From assembly GCA_020849855.1 (NCBI GenBank), contig JADZFO010000018.1, positions 1 through 45,532 of the forward strand: a stretch of DNA of 45,532 bases. The letters run 5' to 3'. The DNA comes from a bacterium. GTDB lineage: Bacteria > 4484-113 > JAFGCY01. The position numbers and the translations under genes were made by a program. Each line of letters starts with the position of its first letter. Within the stretch, counting starts at the first letter, position 1. Shown here piece by piece: positions 31,564-39,947 of this stretch. Under the pieces are notes generated by a model, which saw only the letters and a program-made list of their open reading frames with translations, ran no database searches and was not told where the DNA came from.

Positions 31564-31605
31564 TTGAGCCTGGTTACTTGAGCCGTGAGCCTTGTGCCTT
31601 GAGCC
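31564..31605 (-). repeat. Inverted partner heptamer array (TTGAGCC/TTGTGCC), six units
   Basis: TTGAGCC, TGGTTAC, TTGAGCC, GTGAGCC, TTGTGCC, TTGAGCC; on the reverse strand these are GGCTCAA/GGCACAA units. About 87 bases of non-repeat DNA separate it from the direct array at 31380-31477. Its end is four bases from the stop of the 31610-33100 gene. Confidence 0.85.
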
Positions 31606-31609
31606 TTCT

Positions 31610-33100
31610 CTAGAAGTCGATCTCGACAATCGCGTACCCACCGCCGCAGGCCACCAGCTCTTCGATGCCCGGCGGGCGGTAGCCGTTCAGCGGGTCACCG
31701 GGCTGGGCCGCGCCTGCGCCGCCGGTGTCTATCCCGGCATCGCGGCGGGCGCTGTCAGCAGCGCTGCCCTGCGCAGCTGCAGCGGCATGCGCAGCGGAGC
31801 CGTCCGCGCCAGCGTCTTCGGCCCCGGCTTCAGAGCCGCCTTCCTCTTCGCCCGCGTCAGTCTCCGCGCTGTCATCAGCCCCTTCCTGCTCGCCGTTGTC
31901 TGCAGACGGCCCGTCGAGGCGCTCGGCGCGCTGGATGTCCGGCGGCACCTGTCGCGGCCCTGAGCCGAACTGGTTGGCGCCGGGCTGGTAAGGCAGGCTC
32001 TGGCCGTCGCGCTCCTCGCCGCCCGGCCGCTTGACCAGCAGCTTGGGCAGGCGCGGATCGCGGCCCTCGACCGGCTGGTCACTCTCGTCCAGCTCAACGA
32101 TGCTCTCGATGGGCTTCATGCCGGGAGGCGGCAGGAAGCTGAGTTTAAGCAGCAGGGGGTTGGCCGGGTCGTCATGGATCCAGTACTCCGCGAGGCCGAG
32201 GCTGTCGCGGCAGTAAAGCGCCGGCAGCATCACCCGCGCGCCGTTGACCACGCAGGGATAACGCGCGCCGCCGTCCACCAGCAGCAGCTTAGCCGCCTCG
32301 GGCGTGCCCGGGTCCGGGGGGGTGTCCATCTCAAAGCGCTGCCAGACCGCCTCGCCGCTTTGCTTGAGCTGGGCCAGCAGCGCCCGCGAGAGCCAGATGC
32401 CTGAGCCGCTGGCGCTCCAGGCCCCGTCGCCCCAGAAGAGCGGCGGCGATGCCATCGGCGCGCTGTCGAGACCGCTGAAGGCCAGGTTGCCGCGGCGGAT
32501 GCGCGTGTCTTCAACCTTGTAGCCAAAGTCCATCAGTCCCGGGGGGCGCTGGGCCTCGGGGTCGAGCACCGCGTCCGCCTGCTCCGGGCTTTCAGCGAGG
32601 GCCGGGACCGGCACAGGCAGGCCGGCCGCTGCCGCCGCGTCCGCGGCCTGCTTCTGCTCTTCCTCCAGGCGGGTCTGCTCCGCCAGGCTGGCCAGCCAGG
32701 AGCCGCCGCTCTTTTCGCGCGGGGAGAACTCCTTGACCTCGAAGAAGAGCTGGACCTGGCCACCCTCCGCCGCGAGCACGCGGGCGAAGAGCTCGCCATA
32801 GCCTTCCGGGTCGGGGTTGGGCACCAGGCCCAGGATGGTCGGCCGGATCACCATGCGCAGGTTCGGGCGTAGTGGGATCTGCAGCCCGCTGGCCGGGGCC
32901 CGGGGCGGCGGCGCCGCGGGCTTGTCCTGCTCCGGTGTCTGGGCCGGGGGCTGCGCCTGCTGCGTATCCTGGTCCTTGCTGCCGCTGTCTGTCTTGCCGC
33001 GGGGCTGGAAGGGCCCGGCAAGCGCGCAGGGAGTCTGCAGCAGCAAAGCGCCAAGCGCGAGCAGGGCTATAGAGATCACTCGGTCGTTGTTGTGCTGCAT
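31610..33100 (-). CDS. Exported protein of unknown family, third gene of DUF3084 operon
   Basis: A 496-residue product. The signal peptide ends ALA at residue 28. A Pro/Gln/Lys linker (29-70) is followed by a folded part of about 300 residues (LRMVIRPTILGLVPNPDPEGYGELFARVLAAEGGQ split into strands, GLMDFGYKVEDTRIRRGNL, YCRDSLGLAEYWIHDDP), then an acidic Ala/Gly/Asp/Glu-rich region (about 400-470) and a C-terminal block ending AIVEIDF. The terminal Phe is reminiscent of outer-membrane proteins, but a barrel is not evident. Its ATG overlaps the stop of the DUF3084 gene by one base (TAATG), so translation is coupled. I do not recognise a function; envelope location is inferred. Confidence 0.72.
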   Translation of the reverse strand: MQHNNDRVISIALLALGALLLQTPCALAGPFQPRGKTDSGSKDQDTQQAQPPAQTPEQDKPAAPPPRAPASGLQIPLRPNLRMVIRPTILGLVPNPDPEGYGELFARVLAAEGGQVQLFFEVKEFSPREKSGGSWLASLAEQTRLEEEQKQAADAAAAAGLPVPVPALAESPEQADAVLDPEAQRPPGLMDFGYKVEDTRIRRGNLAFSGLDSAPMASPPLFWGDGAWSASGSGIWLSRALLAQLKQSGEAVWQRFEMDTPPDPGTPEAAKLLLVDGGARYPCVVNGARVMLPALYCRDSLGLAEYWIHDDPANPLLLKLSFLPPPGMKPIESIVELDESDQPVEGRDPRLPKLLVKRPGGEERDGQSLPYQPGANQFGSGPRQVPPDIQRAERLDGPSADNGEQEGADDSAETDAGEEEGGSEAGAEDAGADGSAAHAAAAAQGSAADSARRDAGIDTGGAGAAQPGDPLNGYRPPGIEELVACGGGYAIVEIDF

Positions 33101-34422
33101 TACTGCGCCTGGCCTTCGCCCTGAGCATCGGCCGGGGTTTCCACCGCCGAGGCATCCGTGGCAGCCCCTGGCGCGGCCAGCGAGGTGATATGGATCTCGC
33201 AGTCGGCCAGGCCGTCCAGCGCGCTCAGGTCATGCTTGGCCACGAACTGGATCTTGAAGGGCCGGGCGCGGCCGACGATGGTCTCCGCCGTGTCCACCAG
33301 GCGGGTCACGGGGTTCGGGAAGTCGTTGGTCCACAGCTCAGGCAGGAAGCCCTTGTCCAGGGCAGTGCGCAGCAGGGCATCCTGCAGGCTGACGGCGAAA
33401 TCGGCAAAGCTGTCGGCATCGAAGCTGGCGGCCACCGGGATCTGCCGGGCCGGGCCGCCGAAGACGCTCAGCTGCGCCTCGTTCACGCCGACGGTCACAT
33501 CCAGGATTACCGAGCCGGCCTTGGCCAGGGTGGAGAGGCTGTCGGCGGTGAAGGCCAGACGGGCGTCGTCACCCTCGAAGATATTGGCCTCAGAGTAGAT
33601 GACAAACATGGCGTTCTGGCCGCTGTAGGGGAAGCCGTTGATGAAGGCCTCGCCGGCGGCTTCAGAGCCCGGGGATATCTGCAGGCCGTACTGGTCCAGC
33701 AGGCGGCGCTGCACCGCGCTGATGCCATTTTGCACCAGCTCGTTGATGCGGCCCGCTTCTGCGGCGCTGACCTTGCCGTAGTAGAGGGGCTCGTCCTTGG
33801 CCAGGATCAGGCGGCGCTGCGCGGCACTCTGGTTCTCCTGCTGCTGGCTTTCCTTGATCCGGGTGTTGTACTCGGCCATGTCCTCAAAGATGCTTGAGAG
33901 GCGGCGCTGGTCCTGGATCTTCCTTTCGTTGGCGCGGATCTTCTTTTCCTGGCTGCGCAGCACGGCTTCCTTGTTGCTGAGCTGGCCGACGGTCGACTCC
34001 AGCTTGCCTTCGCTCTCCTGCAGCTTGCTGCCGAGCTCTTCGCTTTGCTGGGTCTTGGCGTCAAGTTCTGTGGCCAGGGCGTTGAGCTGGACCTGCTGGC
34101 CCTTGAGGCTCTCTTCGGCCAGGGCCAGCTGTTCTTCCTTTTCCTTGACCGTCTGCTCAAGCTGCACGGTGTTGCGCTTGATCTCGTCATAGCGCAGCAG
34201 GGCGTCCCGGAAATCGCGGCTTAGCAGCATGCCCACGCCAAAGGTGGCCAGGCTGATCAGCACGCCGGTGGTGATGGCGATCAGGGTGCTGACATCCCGC
34301 GGGCGCAGTTTGCCTAGGCGCAGCTTGCGCCGCGCGGCGCGGTGACCCATGCGGTCGCCGGCGGCCGCAACCAGGGCCGAGACGACCGTCAGGATCAGCA
34401 TAAAGAGCAGCAGTCTGGTCAT
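33100..34422 (-). CDS. DUF3084 family membrane coiled-coil protein
   Basis: A 440-residue protein with two N-terminal membrane helices (about 1-20 and 43-68) around the basic loop GDRMGHRAARRKLRLGKLRPRDVSTL, a strong signature of DUF3084 proteins of cyanobacteria and relatives. A long coiled coil follows (about 75-200, e.g. EKEEQLALAEESLKGQQVQL), then a C-terminal alpha/beta domain (about 200-410). Topology predicts the coiled coil in the cytoplasm. Its ATG overlaps the upstream lipoprotein stop as ATGA and its own stop overlaps the next start, so the three proteins are made together. Role unknown; a trans-envelope scaffold is a guess. Confidence 0.85.
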   Translation of the reverse strand: MTRLLLFMLILTVVSALVAAAGDRMGHRAARRKLRLGKLRPRDVSTLIAITTGVLISLATFGVGMLLSRDFRDALLRYDEIKRNTVQLEQTVKEKEEQLALAEESLKGQQVQLNALATELDAKTQQSEELGSKLQESEGKLESTVGQLSNKEAVLRSQEKKIRANERKIQDQRRLSSIFEDMAEYNTRIKESQQQENQSAAQRRLILAKDEPLYYGKVSAAEAGRINELVQNGISAVQRRLLDQYGLQISPGSEAAGEAFINGFPYSGQNAMFVIYSEANIFEGDDARLAFTADSLSTLAKAGSVILDVTVGVNEAQLSVFGGPARQIPVAASFDADSFADFAVSLQDALLRTALDKGFLPELWTNDFPNPVTRLVDTAETIVGRARPFKIQFVAKHDLSALDGLADCEIHITSLAAPGAATDASAVETPADAQGEGQAQ

Positions 34423-36218
34423 GAGCTTCCTTCAGCAGCGGCGCTATCTGCCTGCCCCTCCGCAGCCCCCTTTGCAGGCTGCGCGGCCTCATCCGGCGCC
34501 GTCGCCTCAGCGTCCGCGGCTTCCTGCTCCTGCACTGCGAATTCCGGCAGCTCCACGCCATGCGCCAGCAGGTTGAGGGCGGCATAGCAGGCGGCCAAGC
34601 GCAGCACCGGGGGCTCGGAATCCGTCTGGACGATGCGCCGCGCTTCGGCGCCCAGGCGCGGCACCCGCAGTTCGGCCGCCGAGAACCAGGCCATCTGGCG
34701 CACGGGGTCGAGGGCGTCCTTTGTCAGCAGCTCCAGCAGCGCCACGAGCCTATTATCCTCTGCGCCAAGAGCGGAGGGATCCAGCAGCTTGAAGCGCTCA
34801 AGCTGGCGCGCCGTGTCCACGCGGTCGGCGCCGGCCTCGCTGCTGGCGCCCTTCTCATAAGTCTTCAGCAGCAGGGGGCTGGCGGCCTCGCGGGTCTGCA
34901 GGGCCATCCAGACCTGATGGCTGAAGCCGTCCCTTTCCAACGCGCTGTCCCAGGGCTCCGGGCGGCCGGCCAGCAGCTCGCCGAGGCGTGCATGCCAGGC
35001 CACGTTGGGGTCCGGCGCATCCACCAGGCGGCCGCGCAGCAGGTCAGCCTGCTCGCCGGGCAGGAAGGCCAGGGCATACATCGTGTAGAGGATCTCAAAG
35101 CTGGTCTGGCCGGACTTGGGGTCCACCTTGAGCTCTGCGTCGTCCTTTGCGGCGGCATCCTTTGCGGCCGGCTTGCCTTCAGCGGGTGTGTCCTCTGCGG
35201 ACTTGTCCTTGTCGCCGTCTTCGGCCGGTGCGGCAGCATCCTTTGAACTGGCGTCTTTCTTCTCCTCGGCGTCGAAGCCCTCGCCGTGCATGCCTTCGCC
35301 GTGGAAGGCCTCGCCCATGTTGCCGTGGGGCGACTTGGACTCCTTCTTCTCTTTCTTGCGGATCTCACCAGGCTGCGAGCTGAGGGCCTTGTCCGCCAGG
35401 TTGACCAGGGCGTTGGCCATCTTTCCGTCATTACTGATGCGGATGGCTTCACCGGCCGCGGACATCACGCGCAGCTCGCGGCTTTTCTCGCGCACGGCAT
35501 CGCCCAGCAGCTTGCGCCACTTCTGCGCATCCTTGGAGTCAGAGCCGGGCTTGCCCTGCAGCTCAAGGCGCAGCAGCCAGCCGGCGGCGCGCAGGGAGAT
35601 GTTCGGGTCGTCGGGCCATTCGCTGAGGACCGCCAGCCAGGGGCGGTCGTCCTCCTGCACCTCGCCCCATTCACGCAGCAGGTTCAGGCAGAGACTGGCC
35701 GCGGCGGGGCTCATCTGGCGGAAGTCCGCGCTGCGCAGCAGGCGGCGGCCGGCTTCAGTATTGAAGCGCAGGGCCTGCAGGGCGCCCCACTGCTGGCCGG
35801 CGAGGGCGGTCGCGATGGCGCTCTCGCCCTCCTCAGGCAGCAGGGCCAGCTGGGCCGCCAGCAGCTCGGCCGGCGGCTTGCCGGCGGCGGCGGCGTCCTC
35901 GTACTGCTTGCGGACCTTGGCGCTGATCTCTTCCTGCAGCGAGCCGGGCTGCGCCGGCTGGGGCCAGGGCAGCGAGGCGATCACGGACCAGGTGTTGGCC
36001 AGCGCGGGATAGCCCTGGGTGGGCCGGTCCAGCGCCGTGCTGATGAAGCTCAGTTCAGGCTCGGTATAGGGCAGAGGCGCGGCGCCCTGCACAAGCACAG
36101 CGCCCTCAGCCTGCGCGCCGGCCGACTTGCCGGTGCGGGCGCCGGAGCCGCTGCCGGAGCTGTTGCAGGCGGCCAGCGCAAGGAGGCAAAAGAGGACGAT
36201 ACTTGTCTTGATATGCAC
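34419..36218 (-). CDS. Lipoprotein with helical-repeat domain, first gene of DUF3084 operon
   Basis: A 599-residue product starting at GTG 36218, placed by TATAAT six bases upstream; longer frames cross the carA promoter and are rejected. The signal peptide ends in the lipobox LAAC with Cys18. Mature regions: Ser/Gly/Ala linker, helical repeats (about 70-265) resembling HEAT or TPR arrays, a Lys/Asp/Glu/Ala-rich low-complexity stretch (about 280-375) and a second helical array (about 380-560, e.g. DPVRQMAWFSAAELRVPRLG), then an Ala/Glu tail. It likely binds partners in the periplasm. It heads the operon with DUF3084 and the exported protein. No specific family recognised. Confidence 0.75.
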   Translation of the reverse strand: MHIKTSIVLFCLLALAACNSSGSGSGARTGKSAGAQAEGAVLVQGAAPLPYTEPELSFISTALDRPTQGYPALANTWSVIASLPWPQPAQPGSLQEEISAKVRKQYEDAAAAGKPPAELLAAQLALLPEEGESAIATALAGQQWGALQALRFNTEAGRRLLRSADFRQMSPAAASLCLNLLREWGEVQEDDRPWLAVLSEWPDDPNISLRAAGWLLRLELQGKPGSDSKDAQKWRKLLGDAVREKSRELRVMSAAGEAIRISNDGKMANALVNLADKALSSQPGEIRKKEKKESKSPHGNMGEAFHGEGMHGEGFDAEEKKDASSKDAAAPAEDGDKDKSAEDTPAEGKPAAKDAAAKDDAELKVDPKSGQTSFEILYTMYALAFLPGEQADLLRGRLVDAPDPNVAWHARLGELLAGRPEPWDSALERDGFSHQVWMALQTREAASPLLLKTYEKGASSEAGADRVDTARQLERFKLLDPSALGAEDNRLVALLELLTKDALDPVRQMAWFSAAELRVPRLGAEARRIVQTDSEPPVLRLAACYAALNLLAHGVELPEFAVQEQEAADAEATAPDEAAQPAKGAAEGQADSAAAEGSS

Positions 36219-36224
36219 GGCGCG

Positions 36225-36230
36225 ATTATA
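36225..36230 (-). promoter_or_regulatory. -10 element of the DUF3084 operon
   Basis: Perfect TATAAT on the minus strand with six bases to the GTG start. Divergent from the carA promoter; the two boxes are 42 bases apart. Confidence 0.6.
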
Positions 36231-36272
36231 GACGTGCCGGCCTGCGAATCGATGTAAGTTCCGCGCTGCGGG

Positions 36273-36278
36273 TAGAAT
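36273..36278 (+). promoter_or_regulatory. -10 element of carA
   Basis: TAGAAT, nine bases before the ATG at 36288; leaderless arrangement, so no leader-based attenuation is possible. Confidence 0.5.
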
Positions 36279-36287
36279 ACGCGCGCC

Positions 36288-37730
36288 ATGCCCAGTTCCA
36301 CCCCCGCCCTGCTGGTGCTCAGTGACGGCTACAGCGCCAAAGGCAGGCTTGCCGGACAGCCCGGCAGCACCATTGGAAAGCTCGTTTTCAACACGGGTAT
36401 GACCGGCTATCAGGAAACCCTGACCGACCCGTCCTATGCCGGCGAGATCCTCGTTTTCACCTTTCCTCTGATCGGCATTTATGGCGTGACCTCCGCTGAT
36501 TACCAGAGCGAGAAGGTCCATGCCCGCGGCGTGGTGATCAGCGAACTTTCCGCCGGCAGCGACAACTGGCGCGCTGACCGCACCCTGACAGATATGCTGC
36601 TGCTGGAAGGCATCACAGGCATCCACGGCATCGACACCCGGCGCCTGACGCGGCACCTGCGCGACAACGGCGAGAAGCTGGGGATGATCACCACGGAGCA
36701 CAGCGAGGCCGAGGCCCTGGAGATCCTGCGCGGGCAGCCGGACTTCTCGGATCAGGACCTGGTGCCGGGCGTGAGCTGCCGCCAGAGCTATATGCTGCCG
36801 GCCGGGCTTCTGTACCGCCAGGGCTGGGAAGCCGGCCAGGGCGCGGAGATCGAGCGCCGGCGCGCCGGGCTGTTTGAAAGCGCCGGGGCCGCAGCGCCGC
36901 GCAGCAGCATCGCCCCGGCCACCGTGCAGGAGAAGCGCTTCACCGTGGCGGCCTATGACTTCGGCATCAAGCGCGGCATCCTGGACAACCTCAGCGGCCG
37001 CGGCTGCGAAGTGCATGTCTTCCCGGCCACCGCCAGCGCAGCGGAAGTGCTGGCCTGCCAGCCCGACGGCGTGTTTCTAAGCAACGGGCCCGGCGACCCC
37101 GCGCGGATGGACTATGTCCTGCCTGAGCTGCAGCGCCTTATCGCACTGGCCGGCGGGCAGGGCAGCGCGGCGGCGGATGAGCAATACCTGCGCCGCAGCG
37201 ACGGCAGCACAAGGCGCCTGCCGGTCTTTGGCATCTGCCTGGGCAACCAGCTTCTGGCCCGCGCGGCGGGCATCCCGACCTACCGCCTGAAGTTTGGCAA
37301 CCGCGGGGCCAACCACCCGGTGCTGGACCTGCAAAGCGGCCTGGTGAATATCTCCAGCCAGAACCACAGTTATGCGGTGGCCCTCAGCGGCGGACCGGCC
37401 GGACGCCCGGCGGCGGCGCCGGGGCCTGACGGCAGCCCCCAGGGCCGGCCACGCGGACCGCTGCCGGTGCGGGTCTGCGCGGCGGAGGAGGACCCGGCGG
37501 CCTGGGCTGAGGGCGGCTACCGTCCGGCGGGGCCCTATGCCCACCCGCTCAACCCGCAGATCCTGGTGACACACCTGAACGTGAACGACGGTTCCTGCGA
37601 GGGCCTGCGCTGGGCCGACCGCCCGGTCTTCTCCGTGCAGTACCACCCCGAGGGCTGCCCTGGCCCGCGCGATAACACATATCTGTTCGACGAGTTCATC
37701 GCGCTGATGGAGGCCGAGCAGGCGGGCTGA
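36288..37730 (+). CDS. carA: Carbamoyl-phosphate synthase small subunit (glutaminase)
   Basis: CarA hydrolyses glutamine and passes ammonia to CarB for carbamoyl phosphate used in pyrimidine and arginine synthesis. The product is 480 residues, about 100 more than usual. The N-terminal domain has FNTGMTGYQETLTDPSYAG and IHGIDTRRLTRHLR; the class I amidotransferase domain has SNGPGDP, nucleophile Cys317 in GICLGNQ (Asn replaces the common His), and His453/Glu455 in YHPEGCPGPRDN. Extra residues are a loop at about 295-310 (ADEQYLRRSDGSTRR) and a Gly/Pro/Arg-rich insert at about 366-425. All triad residues are present. carB is not adjacent. It is divergent from the DUF3084 operon. Confidence 0.93.
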   Translation: MPSSTPALLVLSDGYSAKGRLAGQPGSTIGKLVFNTGMTGYQETLTDPSYAGEILVFTFPLIGIYGVTSADYQSEKVHARGVVISELSAGSDNWRADRTLTDMLLLEGITGIHGIDTRRLTRHLRDNGEKLGMITTEHSEAEALEILRGQPDFSDQDLVPGVSCRQSYMLPAGLLYRQGWEAGQGAEIERRRAGLFESAGAAAPRSSIAPATVQEKRFTVAAYDFGIKRGILDNLSGRGCEVHVFPATASAAEVLACQPDGVFLSNGPGDPARMDYVLPELQRLIALAGGQGSAAADEQYLRRSDGSTRRLPVFGICLGNQLLARAAGIPTYRLKFGNRGANHPVLDLQSGLVNISSQNHSYAVALSGGPAGRPAAAPGPDGSPQGRPRGPLPVRVCAAEEDPAAWAEGGYRPAGPYAHPLNPQILVTHLNVNDGSCEGLRWADRPVFSVQYHPEGCPGPRDNTYLFDEFIALMEAEQAG

Positions 37731-37917
37731 TTGCCTGAGGGCCGTATGTCCGCTGGCTAACTGAGACGCAACCACAGCCCGGCCGCGGGGTCTGGCATGC
37801 ATGTCCCGAAGCTCTGCGCAGTGCCTGAAGCTCTGGCGCCGGATCAGCAGTGACCGGCAGTTCAGCAGGGCGCCGCGCACTGGACCGGGACCGCGATGCG
37901 CCTTGATTCGATACTCA

Positions 37918-38574
37918 ATGCCTGCAGGCCTTTGGATCCTGTGCCTCGCATTTTTGTGCGTGATGCAGCTTGCTGCCTGCGGCTCGGGCACATCCCCTGG
38001 CCGGCCGCCCGGCGGTGGACCGCCACAGATCAGCTACAGCCCTCCCATCACCCTGCCGCCGGCTGAGAGTTACCGCAACCTGGCCGCACCTGGGGCTTCC
38101 GCCGGCCGGCGCTGGCTGGATAACAGCTATGCCACCCTGCCGCAGAACGGCAACCCATTCCAGAACGACAGCCTGCGTGCCTGGGCCACCGAGATCCGCA
38201 CGCGGATCAATACGGCCCGCGGGGCCGCCGGCCTGCGCATGCTGCAGCACAGCCCCCTGCTGGAGCGCACGGCCCAGGCCCACGCCCGCGACATGGCCCT
38301 GCGCGACTACTTCAGCCACACCACGCCTGAGGGCCTGAGCATCTGGGACCGACTGGAGCTGGTGGGCGCCCCGGCTTACGGCGCCGGCGGCGAGACGAAT
38401 GCCCGCGGCCAGGAAAGCGCATCGGGTGTGGTCAGCGGCTGGCTCAGCTCAGCATCCCATCGCAGCATCTTGCTGAACCCGGAGCTGACGCATATCGGCG
38501 TGGGCGTCTACTTTGACCGCGCCGGGGGATCCGAGCCGATTCACGTCACCGCGCTGCTGCTTGAGTACCGCTGA
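37918..38574 (+). CDS. CAP/SCP-domain lipoprotein
   Basis: A 218-residue product. The signal peptide ends LAAC with Cys21 lipidated. A Pro/Gly linker leads to a CAP (SCP/PR-1-like) domain at about 85-218: RINTARGAAGLRMLQHSPLLERTAQAHARDMA split over helices 1-2, YFSHTTPEG, GETNARG, WLSSASHRSILLNPELTHIGVG. His and Glu of the CAP cavity (HARDM, FSH, GGE, SHR) are present. Bacterial CAP proteins are exported, with roles in adhesion or spore/cell-wall processes. ATG 37918 gives the best signal peptide; an in-frame TTG at 37903 is possible. The region 37731-37917 shows nothing else. Confidence 0.85.
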   Translation: MPAGLWILCLAFLCVMQLAACGSGTSPGRPPGGGPPQISYSPPITLPPAESYRNLAAPGASAGRRWLDNSYATLPQNGNPFQNDSLRAWATEIRTRINTARGAAGLRMLQHSPLLERTAQAHARDMALRDYFSHTTPEGLSIWDRLELVGAPAYGAGGETNARGQESASGVVSGWLSSASHRSILLNPELTHIGVGVYFDRAGGSEPIHVTALLLEYR

Positions 38575-38623
38575 TCCCGCGGCCCGCGGCACTGCCGGAT
38601 GCGGCGGAGCGCCGGGTTGCCGA

Positions 38624-38629
38624 TACAAT
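38624..38629 (+). promoter_or_regulatory. -10 element of metK
   Basis: TACAAT, ten bases before the ATG at 38640. With a start this close there is no room for an S-adenosylmethionine riboswitch. Confidence 0.5.
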
Positions 38630-38639
38630 ACGCATCCCG

Positions 38640-39857
38640 ATGAGCGAATACCTCTTCAGCAGCGAAAGTGTTACCGAAGGCCACCCGGACAAGGTCTGCG
38701 ACCAGATCGCCGACGCGATCCTGGACGACATACTGGCGGCCGACCCGCAGGCCCGCGTGGCCTGCGAGGTGATGGCCAATACCGGCCTGGTCTTCATCTT
38801 CGGCGAGATCACCACGCGCCACTACTGCGACATGGAGGGGATCGCGCGCCAGGTGCTGCGGCGCATCGGCTACAGGCATCCGCTGGGCTTCGCCGCGGAC
38901 TCCTGCGCCGTGCTGACCGCGGTGAAGGAGCAGAGCTCCGACATTTCCGGCGCGGTGAACAGCTCGGTGGAGCAGCGCTCCGGCGCCGGCCTTGACCCCT
39001 TTGACGAGCAGGGCGCGGGCGACCAGGGCATTATGTTTGGCTATGCCTGCGGCGAGAGCGAGCCCTTCTTCCCCGGCACCTGGATGCCGCTGCCGATCCT
39101 GCTGGCCCACCGCCTGGCCATGCGCCTGGCACAGGTGCGCCATGAGGGCCGCCTGCCCCTGCTGGGGCCGGACGGAAAGACCCAGGTGACCCTGCGCTAT
39201 GCCGGCGGACGCCCGGCGGGGCTGCAGAGCGTGCTGATCAGCACGCAGCACAGCGCCGACTATGACTATGACCAGATGCGCCGCGACCTGCTGGGCGAGG
39301 TGCTGGTGCCGGTGCTGCCGGCGGCGCTGCTGCCCGGGGAGGACTGCGCGAAGCTGGACTTCCTTTGCAACCCCAGCGGCAAGTTCATCAAGGGCGGGCC
39401 GGAGGCCGACAGCGGGCTGACCGGCCGCAAGCTGATCGTGGATACCTACGGCGGCAGCGCGCGGCATGGCGGCGGCAGTTTCAGCGGCAAGGACCCCAGC
39501 AAGGTGGACCGCTCGGCGAACTACTTCGCGCGCTATGTGGCCAAGCAGCTGGTGGCCGCCGGCGCGGCCGAGCGCCTGGAGCTGCAGATCAGCTATGCCA
39601 TCGGCCGCGCGAGGCCGATGAGCTTCGCCGTCGAGTGCTTCGGCAGCAACCATGTGCCCTTGGAGAAGATCGTCAGCTTCCTTTCCTCCGGGGAGGTCTT
39701 CGACTTCCGCCCGCGGGCGATCATTGAGAAGCTGGAGCTGCTGAAGTGCGCCTACGGGCCGACGGCGAGCTATGGCCATTTCGGGCGCACGGACCTTGAG
39801 CTGCCCTGGGAGCGCCTGGACCGCGTGGATGCGGTGAAGCAGGCGCTGGGGCTGTAA
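38640..39857 (+). CDS. metK: S-adenosylmethionine synthetase
   Basis: MetK makes S-adenosylmethionine from ATP and methionine. The 405-residue product has standard length and the family motifs: FSSESVTEGHPDKVCDQIADAILD at the N-terminus (catalytic His of GHPDK), GAGDQGIMFGYA, FLCNPSGKFIKGGPEADSGLTGRK in pieces, the P-loop-like GGGSFSGKDPSKVDRS and ARPMSF. All key residues look present. A leaderless start is likely. The gene is alone, 65 bases after the CAP lipoprotein stop; the next 650 bases are a repeat-rich island. Confidence 0.96.
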   Translation: MSEYLFSSESVTEGHPDKVCDQIADAILDDILAADPQARVACEVMANTGLVFIFGEITTRHYCDMEGIARQVLRRIGYRHPLGFAADSCAVLTAVKEQSSDISGAVNSSVEQRSGAGLDPFDEQGAGDQGIMFGYACGESEPFFPGTWMPLPILLAHRLAMRLAQVRHEGRLPLLGPDGKTQVTLRYAGGRPAGLQSVLISTQHSADYDYDQMRRDLLGEVLVPVLPAALLPGEDCAKLDFLCNPSGKFIKGGPEADSGLTGRKLIVDTYGGSARHGGGSFSGKDPSKVDRSANYFARYVAKQLVAAGAAERLELQISYAIGRARPMSFAVECFGSNHVPLEKIVSFLSSGEVFDFRPRAIIEKLELLKCAYGPTASYGHFGRTDLELPWERLDRVDAVKQALGL

Positions 39858-39864
39858 AGAAGCC

Positions 39865-39916
39865 GATCCAAGCGCAGTCAGGCCGATCCAACGCAGCCCA
39901 ACTGATCCAAACGCAG
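39865..39916 (+). repeat. Three direct repeats GATCCAA(R)CGCAG
   Basis: Copies at 39865-39877, 39885-39896 and 39904-39916, spaced about 20 bases. The third runs into the inverted repeat. Confidence 0.7.
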
Positions 39917-39947
39917 AGACAAAGAGAACGCAGAGTTTCGCTGAGGA
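39903..39947 (+). repeat. Left inverted repeat, CGCAGAGAC family
   Basis: About 45 bases; matches the reverse complement of 40331-40374 with three mismatches and one extra base in the aligned 42. Core CGCAGAGACAAAGAGAACG. Confidence 0.85.

Noticed and set aside
38575-38639. SAM riboswitch upstream of metK
   Set aside because: The likely -10 box ends ten bases before the ATG, so there is no leader to hold a riboswitch.
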